DNA of 64,000 nucleotides from Pygmaiobacter massiliensis (GCF_900199435.1 NZ_OAML01000003.1:496001-560000); one strand, 5' to 3'; numbered from the stretch's first letter, positions 1 through 8,757 are shown. Notes: generated from the sequence alone by a model not told the origin. Program-made: numbers and translations.

Positions 1-597
1 GTGACAGTGAACTGCTTGCCCAATAACATCGGCTTTGGGTCGGGGCACAACACGGTCATTCCCAAGCTGCAAAGTGACTACCACGCAGTGATTAACCCCG
101 ACATTACAATTGACCACGACGTATTAGGCACGCTTTGCCAGTATCTGGACGAGCACCCCGATGTTGTGATGGTCACACCGCAGCTGCGCTTTCCCGATGA
201 TACACCGCAGCATACCGCAAAACGTGCCCCCACTTTTCTGGCACTTTTAGCACGGCAGCTTCATCTTGGCTTTTTGAAAAAGTATGAAGACCATTACCTG
301 ATGCTGGATGAAGACCTGACCCGCGAACAGGACATTCAGTTTTGCAGCGGTTGCTTTTTTGTGATTCGAACTTCGGTATTTCGTGAAATAGGCGGATTTG
401 ACGAAGACTATTTTATGTATGTGGAAGATGCGGATATCACCCGTAAGGCAATGGCAAAAGGACGCGTTGTTTTTGTGCCGTCCACTTATGTTCACCATGC
501 TTGGCACCGCAATACCACCCGCAGCCGCAAGCATTTTTTCATGCAGCTGCAAAGTATGGGACGGTATTTTTGCAAATGGGGCTTTCATTTGAAATAG
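1..597 (+). CDS. Family 2 glycosyltransferase, C-terminal part (5' end outside window)
   Basis: The reading frame is open from the first base, and the GTG at position 1 is probably not the true start, because the protein begins inside the GT2 fold: the usual N-terminal strand and nucleotide-binding loop are missing. What remains includes a metal-binding region (AVINPDI), an acceptor-side segment with FCSGCFFVIR, and GGFDEDYFMYVEDADI, typical of WbbL/RfbF-like rhamnosyltransferases that add sugars to a lipid-linked glycan at the cytoplasmic face. It is followed after 113 bp by rfbA, rfbD and rfbB, which fits transfer of rhamnose. The exact donor and acceptor cannot be told from sequence. Confidence 0.8.
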   Translation: MTVNCLPNNIGFGSGHNTVIPKLQSDYHAVINPDITIDHDVLGTLCQYLDEHPDVVMVTPQLRFPDDTPQHTAKRAPTFLALLARQLHLGFLKKYEDHYLMLDEDLTREQDIQFCSGCFFVIRTSVFREIGGFDEDYFMYVEDADITRKAMAKGRVVFVPSTYVHHAWHRNTTRSRKHFFMQLQSMGRYFCKWGFHLK

Positions 598-660
598 CGA
601 GCTTTGACTGTATCGCCAGGCGAAACAGTTTTATCTAATAAAAATTAATTTTAAGTAAAT

Positions 661-692
661 GGGAAAGCCGGTCAATAGTACGGCAGTTTCCC
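661..692 (+). promoter_or_regulatory. Stem-loop in the rfbA leader
   Basis: GGGAAA-G-CCG (661-670) can pair with CGG-CAG-TTTCCC (681-692), leaving a loop of ten bases. It ends a few bases before the GAAAGGAAGGA ribosome binding site of rfbA and has no T-run, so it is more likely an mRNA 5' structure than a terminator. Confidence 0.35.
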
Positions 693-710
693 GAAAGGAA
701 GGAACTTATC

Positions 711-1595
711 ATGAAAGGCATTGTACTTGCAGGAGGTGCAGGCACTCGTCTGTACCCGCTGACGATGGTGACCAGCAAACAGTTGCTGCCCGTCTATGAC
801 AAACCGATGATTTACTACCCGCTTTCCACCCTGATGCTCGCAGGCATCAAAGATATCCTAATTATCTCCACCCCCACAGACACCCCTCGTTTCGAGGCAC
901 TGCTGGGCGATGGCAGCCAGTTCGGCATCAGCCTTTCTTATAAGGTTCAGCCCTCCCCCGACGGCCTTGCACAGGCATTTTTGTTGGGCGAAGAGTTTAT
1001 TGGCGACGAAGAGTGCGCAATGGTACTCGGCGACAATATTTTCTACGGTGCCGGCTTTGGTCAAATTCTGCGTGAGGCAGTTGCGAATGCAAAGAGTGGC
1101 CGCGCTACCGTATTTGGCTACTACGTCAACGACCCGGAACGTTTTGGTGTGGTTGAATTCGATGAAAACGGCAAAGCTCTTTCGGTAGAGGAAAAGCCCG
1201 CAGAGCCGAAGTCTAACTACGCAATTACCGGCCTTTATTTCTACGACAAGCGCGTGGTAGAGCTTGCAAAGCAGGTCAAACCCTCTGCTCGTGGTGAACT
1301 GGAAATTACGACCCTGAATGAAATGTACCTCAACGATGGAACCCTTGATGTGCAGCGCTTAGGCCGTGGTTTTGCGTGGCTGGATACCGGCACGATGGAC
1401 AGCCTGGTAGATGCTGCTGATTTTGTCCGTACCCTCGAAAAGCGGCAGAGCATCAAAATCTCCGCACTTGAAGAAATCGCTTATATCAATGGCTGGATCA
1501 ATAAAGAAAAACTGATGGAGTCTGCTGAAAGATATGGCAAATCTCCGTACGGTGAACATTTGAAGCGTGTAGCCGAAGGCCGCGTACGCTATTAA
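711..1595 (+). CDS. rfbA: Glucose-1-phosphate thymidylyltransferase
   Basis: This enzyme makes dTDP-glucose from glucose-1-phosphate and dTTP, the first step of dTDP-L-rhamnose synthesis in the cytoplasm. The nucleotide-binding loop [11 protein letters not shown] lies at residues 8-18, followed by the [10 protein letters not shown] segment and LGDNIFYG with the metal-binding aspartate. The length of 294 aa is normal for RmlA. The start ATG follows a good GAAAGGAAGGA site. It is the first of three rfb genes in the order A-D-B with gaps of only 33-35 bp, so they are almost surely co-transcribed. The fourth pathway gene, rfbC, lies 40 kb away at 43644. Confidence 0.96.
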   Translation: MKGIVLAGGAGTRLYPLTMVTSKQLLPVYDKPMIYYPLSTLMLAGIKDILIISTPTDTPRFEALLGDGSQFGISLSYKVQPSPDGLAQAFLLGEEFIGDEECAMVLGDNIFYGAGFGQILREAVANAKSGRATVFGYYVNDPERFGVVEFDENGKALSVEEKPAEPKSNYAITGLYFYDKRVVELAKQVKPSARGELEITTLNEMYLNDGTLDVQRLGRGFAWLDTGTMDSLVDAADFVRTLEKRQSIKISALEEIAYINGWINKEKLMESAERYGKSPYGEHLKRVAEGRVRY

Positions 1596-1628
1596 AAGCC
1601 AAAGTTCTAACCGAAAGAAGGTTTTAAG

Positions 1629-2525
1629 ATGAAAATACTCATCAGCGGTGCAGCAGGACAACTGGGCACCGAGCTGCGCCGTGTGCTTGAGCACGGCAAA
1701 AGTGAGCTGGGCATTCTGCCTATCGAGTTGCTGGGTGCAGAGGTCTGCTCTTATGATGTAGACACGCTGGATATCACAAAGCAGGCCTCCTGCCGCCGTG
1801 TATTGCAGACAGAAAAGCCGGATGTGGTGATTAACTGTTCGGCCTACACCAATGTAGATAAATGCGAAGTGGAGCGCGACGCAGCCTTTGCTGTAAATGC
1901 ATTGGGCCCGCGCAACCTCGCAATCTGCTGCGAAGAGGTTGGTGCCAAGCTGATTCATATTTCTACCGACTATGTATTCGCGGGCACCGAGCAGGAGCCG
2001 CGCAGCGAATATGATCTGCCGGATCCCATCAGCATGTATGGCAAAACCAAGCTGCTGGGCGAGGCATACGTACGTGAGTTCTGCAGCCGTTATTTCATTT
2101 TGCGCACCGCGTGGCTGTATGGCTACGCCGGCAACAATTTTGTGAAAACGATGCTGAAGTATGGCAAGGCAAACGGCGCACTGACGGTGGTCAGCGATCA
2201 GCTGGGCAACCCGACCAACGCCGCAGATCTTGCGCACCATATCCTAAAGCTGGCGGCTACTACCGAGTACGGTGTTTATCACTGCACCGGCGAAGGCACC
2301 TGCAGCTGGTATGATTTTGCGGCAGAGATTATCCGCCTTGCGGGCATTGATGCCACGGTTACCCCCTGCACCAGTGCAGGATATGCAGCGGCACACCCAG
2401 AAGCAGCCAGCCGCCCCGCTTTCTCTGCGCTGGATAATAAAATGCTGCGCTGCAGCGTGGGCAACGATATGCGCGACTGGAAAGAAGCGCTTGCTTGTTT
2501 CTTTGACAATTACCACGAGTATTAA
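1629..2525 (+). CDS. rfbD: dTDP-4-dehydrorhamnose reductase
   Basis: RmlD catalyses the last step of dTDP-L-rhamnose synthesis, NAD(P)H-dependent reduction of dTDP-4-keto-rhamnose. The extended SDR fold is clear: the cofactor loop GAAGQLG at residues 7-13, STDYVF at 112-117 and the catalytic YGKTK (Tyr137, Lys141). The length of 298 aa is usual for the family. It sits between rfbA and rfbB. Its ATG follows the GAAAGAAGG site that ends seven bases upstream. Confidence 0.95.
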   Translation: MKILISGAAGQLGTELRRVLEHGKSELGILPIELLGAEVCSYDVDTLDITKQASCRRVLQTEKPDVVINCSAYTNVDKCEVERDAAFAVNALGPRNLAICCEEVGAKLIHISTDYVFAGTEQEPRSEYDLPDPISMYGKTKLLGEAYVREFCSRYFILRTAWLYGYAGNNFVKTMLKYGKANGALTVVSDQLGNPTNAADLAHHILKLAATTEYGVYHCTGEGTCSWYDFAAEIIRLAGIDATVTPCTSAGYAAAHPEAASRPAFSALDNKMLRCSVGNDMRDWKEALACFFDNYHEY

Positions 2526-2560
2526 TTGTAATAAGATATACTAAAAACAGGAGTGCGAAT

Positions 2561-3616
2561 ATGAAAACATACCTCGTAACCGGTGGCGCAGGCTTCATCG
2601 GCTCTAACTTTGTGCTGTATATGCTGAAAAAGCATAAAGACATCAAAATTGTAAACGTAGACAAACTGACCTATGCGGGCAACCTCGAAAACCTGAAAGA
2701 GATTGAGGGCGACGAGCGCCATGTTTTTGTACAGGCAGACATCTGTGACCGCGAAGCAATCAGCAAACTGTTTGCAGAATATGACTTCGATTATGTCATC
2801 AACTTTGCAGCAGAAAGCCATGTAGACCGCAGCATCAAAAATCCTGAAATCTTTGTGGATACCAACGTTGGCGGCACTGTGAATATGCTGCAGTGCGCGA
2901 AAAACGCATGGGCAGAAGGCGAAGGCTTCAAAGCAGGCAAAAAATATCTGCAGGTTTCTACTGATGAGGTATACGGCAGCTTGGGCGATGATGGGTTCTT
3001 TATGGAAACCACACCGCTTTGCCCGCACAGCCCCTATTCTGCGAGCAAGGCAAGCGCAGATATGTTCGTCATGGCATTCCATGACACCTACGGCTTCCCG
3101 GTGAACATTACTCGCTGCTCGAACAATTACGGCCCGTATCAGTTCCCGGAAAAACTGATTCCGCTGATTATCAACAACGCTAAGCAGAAAAAAGCACTGC
3201 CGGTTTACGGAGATGGTATGAACGTACGCGACTGGCTGTATGTGGAAGACCACTGCAAAGCCATTGATATGGTAGCAGAAAACGGCCGTGACGGCGAAGT
3301 TTACAATGTTGGAGGCCACAACGAGCGCCCCAATATTTTCATCGTTAAAAAAATCATCGAGAGCCTTGCCGGCAAGTACGACAAGACCATTGATGAGAGC
3401 CTCATCAAATATGTCGAGGACCGTAAGGGCCACGACCGCCGTTATGGCATCGACCCGCAGAAAATCAAAGACGAGCTGGGTTGGTATCCGGAGACCCCGT
3501 TTGAAAAGGGTATTGAGCTGACCATTGACTGGTATCTTGCAAACACCGAGTGGATGGAGCGCGTGACCAGCGGCGCGTACCAGAACTACTACGCTGATAT
3601 GTACAAAGGCAAATAA
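2561..3616 (+). CDS. rfbB: dTDP-glucose 4,6-dehydratase
   Basis: RmlB removes water from dTDP-glucose to give dTDP-4-keto-6-deoxyglucose, the second step of the rhamnose pathway. The NAD-binding GGAGFIG is at residues 8-14, the catalytic TDE at 134-136 and YSASK with Tyr159 and Lys163. The length of 351 aa is normal. It is the last gene of the rfbADB operon and is followed directly by a rho-independent terminator. Confidence 0.96.
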   Translation: MKTYLVTGGAGFIGSNFVLYMLKKHKDIKIVNVDKLTYAGNLENLKEIEGDERHVFVQADICDREAISKLFAEYDFDYVINFAAESHVDRSIKNPEIFVDTNVGGTVNMLQCAKNAWAEGEGFKAGKKYLQVSTDEVYGSLGDDGFFMETTPLCPHSPYSASKASADMFVMAFHDTYGFPVNITRCSNNYGPYQFPEKLIPLIINNAKQKKALPVYGDGMNVRDWLYVEDHCKAIDMVAENGRDGEVYNVGGHNERPNIFIVKKIIESLAGKYDKTIDESLIKYVEDRKGHDRRYGIDPQKIKDELGWYPETPFEKGIELTIDWYLANTEWMERVTSGAYQNYYADMYKGK

Positions 3617-3628
3617 GCAAAACAAAAA

Positions 3629-3665
3629 GACCGCAGTTTTACAACTGCGGCCTTTTCTTTTTTTT
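3629..3665. terminator. Rho-independent terminator between rfbB and degV
   Basis: CCGCAGTTTT at 3631-3640 and ACAACTGCGG at 3641-3650 form a hairpin followed by CCTTTTCTTTTTTTT. An A-rich stretch on the left side lets it also work for the opposing degV gene. Confidence 0.85.
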
Positions 3666-3673
3666 CTATTATT

Positions 3674-4561
3674 TTAGTCTTTCCGCTCGTCGCCGAAAAA
3701 GAAGAGCGCAACCGTTCCGGGGCCGGTGTGGCTGCCAATTGTGGTGCCTACACTATTAATCATAACTTTTCCGTCTAACTTTTTAAATCTTGCTTCAATA
3801 AGGTCTGCTACGGCACGGGCATCGACATAGCAGGCAGAGTTTGAAATAAAGCATTTGCCGCTGTAATCCAGTCCACCGTCAGCGTGCTGTTCCATGCGCT
3901 TGACGATTTCTTGAATGACATGTTTTTTGCCACGGTACTTATCGCGAGGAATCAATCTGCCGAGGTGGTCCATATTCAGCAGTGGGCAGATGCCGAGCAT
4001 TGTGCCGAACGCATAGGCTGTTTTGGAGATACGGCCGCCCCGCAGATAGCTGGTAAGGTCAGTGGAAAAAAACCAGTGATGCAGCCGCAGACGATGCTGG
4101 GTTATCCAGTCTGCTGCCTCGGTAATCGAAGCACCTGCATCTCGCAAGCTGCATGCGGTGTCCACCAAAAGTCCATAGCCGGAAGATGCGCCAAGGGAAT
4201 CAATGACAAAGATCTGTCGTTCCGGATATTTTTCTAAAAGCTGGTCACGCGCAATGCAGGCCGAGTTAAACGTCCCGGAAAGTCCGGTGCTCAAAGTGAG
4301 ATGTAAAATATCCTTGCCCTCTTGTAAAAACGGCTCCCAACAGCCTTCATACTGCGAAATATTCACCTGAGAAGTAACCGGCTCTGCCCCGTGGGCGATG
4401 CGTTCGTAAAATTGGTCAAAGGAGACACTCTTACCGAGGTCATCTTCATAGTCTTGCCCGTCGAGGGTAAAATGAAAGGCAAGCCAAGGGATTTGGTGAG
4501 CCTCAAAATACTCGGCAGGCAAATCAGCGGTCGAGCAACAGGTTAAAACAAACTGTGCCAT
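3674..4561 (-). CDS. DegV family fatty-acid-binding protein
   Basis: DegV proteins bind a fatty acid, and in staphylococci the related FakB subunits present it to the FakA kinase. This 295-aa protein has the family lipid-binding serine/threonine segment LSTGLSGT at residues 90-97, and GGRISK and the C-terminal H-x-G-P-G-T pocket (SHTGPGT). The start ATG follows GAGGAAATACG. No fakA gene is near. The gene has its own perfect-consensus promoter (4614-4642). A second DegV protein occurs at 40065-40916 with a different sequence. Confidence 0.9.
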   Translation of the reverse strand: MAQFVLTCCSTADLPAEYFEAHQIPWLAFHFTLDGQDYEDDLGKSVSFDQFYERIAHGAEPVTSQVNISQYEGCWEPFLQEGKDILHLTLSTGLSGTFNSACIARDQLLEKYPERQIFVIDSLGASSGYGLLVDTACSLRDAGASITEAADWITQHRLRLHHWFFSTDLTSYLRGGRISKTAYAFGTMLGICPLLNMDHLGRLIPRDKYRGKKHVIQEIVKRMEQHADGGLDYSGKCFISNSACYVDARAVADLIEARFKKLDGKVMINSVGTTIGSHTGPGTVALFFFGDERKD

Positions 4562-4578
4562 CGTATTTCCTCACTTCG

Positions 4579-4598
4579 ATTGCTTTTAAAAAAGCAAT
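4579..4598. promoter_or_regulatory. 20-bp palindrome in the degV leader
   Basis: ATTGCTTTT and AAAAGCAAT form a perfect 9-bp inverted repeat with a 2-base centre, placed between the predicted transcription start and the ribosome binding site of degV. It could be an operator or a short mRNA hairpin. Confidence 0.45.
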
Positions 4599-4613
4599 AT
4601 AATTTTTAAAATC

Positions 4614-4642
4614 ATTATACAAGGATATTTATATTGTGTCAA
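4614..4642 (-). promoter_or_regulatory. Perfect sigma-70/A promoter of degV
   Basis: On the minus strand TTGACA (4642-4637) is followed by exactly 17 bases and TATAAT (4619-4614), a full consensus match in both boxes. The rest of the stretch 4643-4843 holds no convincing gene; a 66-codon frame there lacks a ribosome binding site. Confidence 0.8.
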
Positions 4643-4843
4643 ATTATTTTCGTTATTCCAGAACAGGCCGTTACGATATCCTATTGGCGAAAAATGATTA
4701 TATATTATGCCTTGTGCTGTAGTGTAAATGTAACGCAGCAGGTAGTACATAAAAGGCAAGAAGAGAAACTATCTGCTGCAAATTTTGCCCGGTTGCATAG
4801 GGATATTTGGGGCTATAAACCGCTTGTGTGCTGAAGCATACTG

Positions 4844-7270
4844 TTAAATTTGGTGCGTTTTAATCCAATCAGCTACTGTAACCGCAACTTCTTTCACAGC
4901 ACCCGGCTCAAATGGGGTGCGGAACCCGGCAGAGGTAACGAGCTCGGTGTAGGTTCGGGTACCGGCGAGGTTGGTTAGTGCCAGGTAGCGCTGCCAGGCG
5001 TTTTCTTTATCTTTCAAAAATGCAGCGAAGAATTGCAGCGCCACTGTTTGTGCCAAGCAATAATCAATATAATAAAAAGGCAGCTCGTAAATGTGAAGCT
5101 GACGCTGCCAGCCAGCGCCGCGCCCATAAAAGGGCAACGATTCAAAATCAATCCAAGGGCGATATTTTTTCTCCAGCTTGGCCCAAAAGGCGTTTCGCTC
5201 TTCCGGTGTTGCATTCGGCGAAGCGTAGACTAAGTGCTGGAATTCGTCTACCATGCAGCCATAAGGCAGAAAGCTGATGGCTGCCTCGGCATGGGCAAGC
5301 TGGTAGCGCGCTGTGTCCTCTGCAAAGAAGAGGTGGTGGTAGTCGCTGGTCAAAAATTCCATGCTCATGCTGTGGATTTCGCAAGACTCAAGGCCCGGCT
5401 CACGCAGGGCGGAGGGCAGTTTTTGGCCTGCGGCAAGGTAAGCTGCAAAAGCATGGCCCGCTTCATGGGTCAGCACGTCCACATCGTCCGCAGTGGCGTT
5501 AAAGTTAGAGAAGATAAAAGGTGCATGATATTCTGGAATATAGGTGCAATAGCCGCCCGGTGCTTTGCCCTCGCGGGAGAGAACATCAAACAAATCGCCA
5601 TCAAACATAAAGTCGATGAATTTTGCCGTTTCGGGTGAAAGCTCGTGGTACATTTTTTTGCCAGCAGCCAGAATCTCTTCCGGTGTGCCGTAGGGGGCGG
5701 CGTTGCCTTCTGCAAAACGAAAACCGTCATCGTAATAGCAAAGTTTTTCTGCGCCGATGCGTTTGCGTTGCAGCTCTTTTAGCTCGGCCACCACCGGCAC
5801 CAGCTCATTGGCCACCGCTTCGCGATATGCTTCCACCTCTTTTTGACCGTAGCCGATGCGGTTCATGCGAAGATAGCCGAGGGGAATATAGTTATCGTAG
5901 CCCATTTGTTTTGCCTGAGCTGTGCGGTTTTCTACCATCTTAGTGTAAATCTCGTCAAACTCGGCGCGATGCGCATCAAACCACTCGCCCTCAGCGATCA
6001 TAGCTGCACGGCGTACGCTGCGGTCGGGGGATTCCTTATAAGGAGCCATCTGGGGAACGGTAAGCAGCTTACCATCGAAGTGGATTTGTGCACTTGCGTA
6101 AAGCTTTTCGTAGCGGCTGGTCAGCGCGTTTTCCTGCTGCATCAGCGGAATGATAGCTTCGCAAATGGATTTTGAGGCAATTTCAAGCTTTTGGAAAAGC
6201 AGTTTGCCGAATTTGGCTTCTAAAGCCGGACGATGTTCGCTTTTCAGCAGTAAGCGATTAAGTGTGTTTGCAGCATCTGCCACAAGCGGGGAAGACTCAT
6301 CAAAAAAGTCATTCTCTGCATCGTAAAAAGCGTCACGGGTGTCACAGGTGTGCCGAATAGAAGCAAGCGTCGCTTCGGTGGCCCAGCGGTCCGAGATTGC
6401 TTCGTAGGCTTCGAAGATATCAAAAGCCTCTTTTTCATCCGCTTTCTCCATCCGCTGGCAAAGCTGTTTGAGCTCCTCAAGCATTTTAGAAAGGTCGGGA
6501 CGGGTATAGGTCATATCAGATAATTTCATTGATAAAACTCCTTTCGAGTAGGTATACAAAATACTGTTTTTGCGTTTTCCGCACTTTTCAATGGCGCCGA
6601 CGGCAAGTAATACTCGTACCGCTTTGGCGGCTAGGGTAGCACTGCGTTTTGCAGCGCGTCGCAGGTCGGTGGTGGTGAACGGGTCTGGCAAGCCCGAAGG
6701 CAAAAGCGCAAGGTAATCTGCGGGGCAGCGCAGTGTAAGCTCGGCGGAGAGAGCGCTTGGCAGCCGTTCGTGCCGTGTGCTGCCTCGCTTTCCGTCGTTG
6801 CCCCATCCATTTTGCAAACGGTATTCGTCAAGGTCCACCAGCAAAAGCTGTATAGTCAGCCCCGGCAGGGTAAGCAAATCAGCGGCAAAGCAAAGCTGGT
6901 AGCAGGCATCAATCCACGCACCCTTTTTCGGCGAGCGGCGCGGCTCACTCACAAGCCCACTATCCGGGGCAATCCACTGGATTGTCTTTGTGGCTGGCAA
7001 GGGATGGATCAGTGTAACAGGATATTGCGCCAACAGCGCAGGCAATTTTTTGCGCAGCGCAGAAAAGCTGCCTGTCTGAATTTCGATAATGCCATTTTCG
7101 TTGCAGATGTCGGCAACGTACCGGCCAGCCCGCACCTCACGGTATTCTGCGCGCGGCTCGTAATAACGTTTGAGCACGGCGTGCAGCCGTTTTTCTCCCA
7201 ATGTGCCGATGCCGCCCTCCGCGGCAGACAGTTCCTCGGCGCAAAGTGCAGCAAAACGGGCCTGATCCAT
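4844..7270 (-). CDS. M3 family oligoendopeptidase in frame with an unknown N-terminal domain
   Basis: The continuous frame codes for 808 aa. Residues 248-808 are a PepF-like M3 metallopeptidase that cleaves short peptides in the cytoplasm: the zinc motif HEAGH is at 602-606 and the third ligand is probably Glu631 (CEIHSMSMEF). Residues 1-240 are a separate cytoplasmic domain containing IGTLGEKRLHAVLKRYYEP, YVADICNENGIIEIQT and LLLVDLDEYRLQNGW. I recall this domain as a free-standing uncharacterised protein in Clostridia. The junction has no stop codon, but the peptidase has its own strong ribosome binding site and ATG at 6529. A split product of 561 aa (4844-6529) is therefore likely, besides or instead of the fusion. 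Confidence 0.8.
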   Translation of the reverse strand: MDQARFAALCAEELSAAEGGIGTLGEKRLHAVLKRYYEPRAEYREVRAGRYVADICNENGIIEIQTGSFSALRKKLPALLAQYPVTLIHPLPATKTIQWIAPDSGLVSEPRRSPKKGAWIDACYQLCFAADLLTLPGLTIQLLLVDLDEYRLQNGWGNDGKRGSTRHERLPSALSAELTLRCPADYLALLPSGLPDPFTTTDLRRAAKRSATLAAKAVRVLLAVGAIEKCGKRKNSILYTYSKGVLSMKLSDMTYTRPDLSKMLEELKQLCQRMEKADEKEAFDIFEAYEAISDRWATEATLASIRHTCDTRDAFYDAENDFFDESSPLVADAANTLNRLLLKSEHRPALEAKFGKLLFQKLEIASKSICEAIIPLMQQENALTSRYEKLYASAQIHFDGKLLTVPQMAPYKESPDRSVRRAAMIAEGEWFDAHRAEFDEIYTKMVENRTAQAKQMGYDNYIPLGYLRMNRIGYGQKEVEAYREAVANELVPVVAELKELQRKRIGAEKLCYYDDGFRFAEGNAAPYGTPEEILAAGKKMYHELSPETAKFIDFMFDGDLFDVLSREGKAPGGYCTYIPEYHAPFIFSNFNATADDVDVLTHEAGHAFAAYLAAGQKLPSALREPGLESCEIHSMSMEFLTSDYHHLFFAEDTARYQLAHAEAAISFLPYGCMVDEFQHLVYASPNATPEERNAFWAKLEKKYRPWIDFESLPFYGRGAGWQRQLHIYELPFYYIDYCLAQTVALQFFAAFLKDKENAWQRYLALTNLAGTRTYTELVTSAGFRTPFEPGAVKEVAVTVADWIKTHQI
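6527..6546 (-). promoter_or_regulatory. Internal ribosome binding site and start of the M3 peptidase
   Basis: On the minus strand GAAAGGAG stands eight bases before ATG (6529-6527), which begins MKLSDMTYTRPD, the normal N-terminus of M3 oligoendopeptidases. This indicates that the peptidase can be made alone although the upstream frame runs into it. Confidence 0.75.
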
Positions 7271-7343
7271 AAATTCTCCTTTACAAGAGAGCCTGGCCGA
7301 ATGCCACGCTCTTTTTCAAATATTGGCAAAAAGTAACGATTTT

Positions 7344-7372
7344 ATTGTACCTCAAAAAATCTGCTTTGCAAA
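7344..7372 (-). promoter_or_regulatory. Promoter of the M3 peptidase frame
   Basis: Minus strand: TTTGCA (7372-7367), 17 bases, TACAAT (7349-7344). It shares its -35 region with the opposing promoter of the DUF1653 gene. Confidence 0.5.
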
Positions 7373-7393
7373 CACAGAAGTTTTGGCTATACT
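7366..7393 (+). promoter_or_regulatory. Promoter of the DUF1653 gene
   Basis: Plus strand: TTGCAA (7366-7371), 16 bases, TATACT (7388-7393). It leaves a leader of about 120 nt before the ATG at 7523. Confidence 0.5.
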
Positions 7394-7522
7394 TTAAAAT
7401 AGTTCGACTGCTTGCGCTATGTTTTCGCAAATATTTTGCATTACATCTTGTCCACAGCAGTAAACAACAAAAAGCGGCAGCAAGCCACAAGCGATACGCT
7501 GCCGCAAAAAGGAGTCGACCAG

Positions 7523-7747
7523 ATGGAACAGGAGTTCAGACCGGGCATTTACCGGCATTTTAAAGGCAATGAGTACCGGCTGATTTGCACGGCGCAGCAC
7601 AGCGAAACCCGCGAGCTGTTGGTGGTATACCAAGCCCTATATGGCGAGCGCGGCATTTGGGTGCGCCCGGCTGCGATGTGGAACGAAATCATCGAGCGTG
7701 ACGGCAAAACAGCACCGCGCTTTTGCTGGGTAAGAGAAGCAGAATAA
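7523..7747 (+). CDS. DUF1653 domain protein
   Basis: A small 74-aa cytoplasmic protein with the DUF1653 pattern: PGIYRHFKGNEYRLI, then HSETRELLVVYQALYGE and WVRPAAMWNEII near the C-terminus. The function of the family is not known. The start was set at the ATG preceded by AAAAAGGAG seven to eight bases upstream; an ATG-less extension to 7412 has no such site. It is a single gene, divergent from the M3 peptidase and convergent with the PAP2 gene. Confidence 0.88.
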   Translation: MEQEFRPGIYRHFKGNEYRLICTAQHSETRELLVVYQALYGERGIWVRPAAMWNEIIERDGKTAPRFCWVREAE

Positions 7748-7860
7748 AAAAACAGCGCCTTTGGAATGTGCGCAACACACTACAGTATTCATCAAAGAAC
7801 AAGCGAGCTCGCTTGTTCTTTGGAATTGTAGGTACTGCCTTAGCTTTCCAAAGGCGCTGT
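7746..7860 (-). terminator. Large nested inverted repeat, terminator of the PAP2 gene
   Basis: The outer arms ACAGCGCCTTTGGAA (7752-7766) and its exact complement (7846-7860) enclose a perfect 30-bp palindrome (7793-7822), with further partial pairing between (CTACAGTATTC against GAATTGTAG). On the minus strand the outer stem runs straight into seven T, so it can end transcription of the PAP2 gene. The size and nesting are unusual for a terminator. Confidence 0.65.
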
Positions 7861-7873
7861 GGTTTATGTGAGA

Positions 7874-8731
7874 TTATTCTATGGCGTCTGCCTTACGGTT
7901 GGTTTCTTCCAGCTTTTTTCGGAAGATTGGCAGAGCGGTAAGTGCAAGAAAAAGCAGTGTAATGATGGTGGCCGCGGCCACCGTGTCAGACAGATAATGG
8001 CGCCCAATGACCAGGCGTGAGAAGCCTGAAAGGGCGATATATCCGTAACAGATAACGAGCAAGAGCAGCTCTTTGCCGCGTAGTTTTGCAAACAGGCGGG
8101 GCAGCAGCAAAAGCACTAAAATGCCACAGGCAGCAGCGGTGTGTCCAGAGGGAAAGCTGGTATTGCCGGCAACCTCGCCAAACCGCACCCACGGAGTAAA
8201 AGAAGAAAAATCTCCGAGCTTTGCCATGTCGTCGTAACGCATACGGGTCCAAAGCCCTTTCATCAAATGGATGATGACATTATTTAAGATGCAAAATAAA
8301 ATGCCGAATTTTGCCAGGAATTCCATCCGCAGCAAGGTCGCTTTCTGCCAGCGGCCTGCAAGCTTAATGGAAGCAAGCGTCAGTACAAAAGTTAAAAGAA
8401 TGCCGAGCGGTGAACTGTAGCCATTGGTAAGCCCGCGCTTTGCAAGGTTTGGCAGCGAAAGAAAAAGCAGCGCGCCAAAGGTAAGCACGACAAATAAATC
8501 GCCCAAGATGCGGCGCACGTCGCCGGGGTAAAGATTTGCCCAAACAATGCCAAGCAGAGCGAAAGGCAGATAGAGCGGCCAAAAGCAGAATGCTTCCATA
8601 ATGATAGCGAACGGGTTTTGCGGGGAAAACAGCATATGGTCGAGCGCCAGGTCGTACCGTAATGCCACGACCATTAGGCCAACTGCAAGAAGACCCAACA
8701 GCGCAAAGCTGATTTTTTCTGATTTTTTCAA
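7874..8731 (-). CDS. PAP2 superfamily membrane phosphatase
   Basis: An integral membrane lipid phosphatase of the PAP2/BcrC type, probably acting on phosphatidate or undecaprenyl pyrophosphate outside the membrane. With the TTG start, motif 1 is K-x6-R at Lys158, motif 2 is PSGH at 194-197, and motif 3 is SR-x5-H-x3-D (Arg239, His245, Asp249); the Pro after motif 1 Arg is Tyr. About six hydrophobic helices are visible. The start is TTG at 8731, seven bases after GGAGGTG; the ATG at 8767 lies inside the predicted promoter and cannot be used. The 285-aa length suits the family. Confidence 0.88.
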   Translation of the reverse strand: MKKSEKISFALLGLLAVGLMVVALRYDLALDHMLFSPQNPFAIIMEAFCFWPLYLPFALLGIVWANLYPGDVRRILGDLFVVLTFGALLFLSLPNLAKRGLTNGYSSPLGILLTFVLTLASIKLAGRWQKATLLRMEFLAKFGILFCILNNVIIHLMKGLWTRMRYDDMAKLGDFSSFTPWVRFGEVAGNTSFPSGHTAAACGILVLLLLPRLFAKLRGKELLLLVICYGYIALSGFSRLVIGRHYLSDTVAAATIITLLFLALTALPIFRKKLEETNRKADAIE

Positions 8732-8757
8732 CGATAGCACCTCCGAAATGTAGCAAA

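Noticed and set aside
2522-3625. 367-codon open frame on the minus strand
   Set aside because: Antisense to rfbB, which has all catalytic motifs.
4634-4834. 66-codon frame between degV and the M3 gene
   Set aside because: No ribosome binding site, overlaps the degV promoter, and the protein has no sensible composition.
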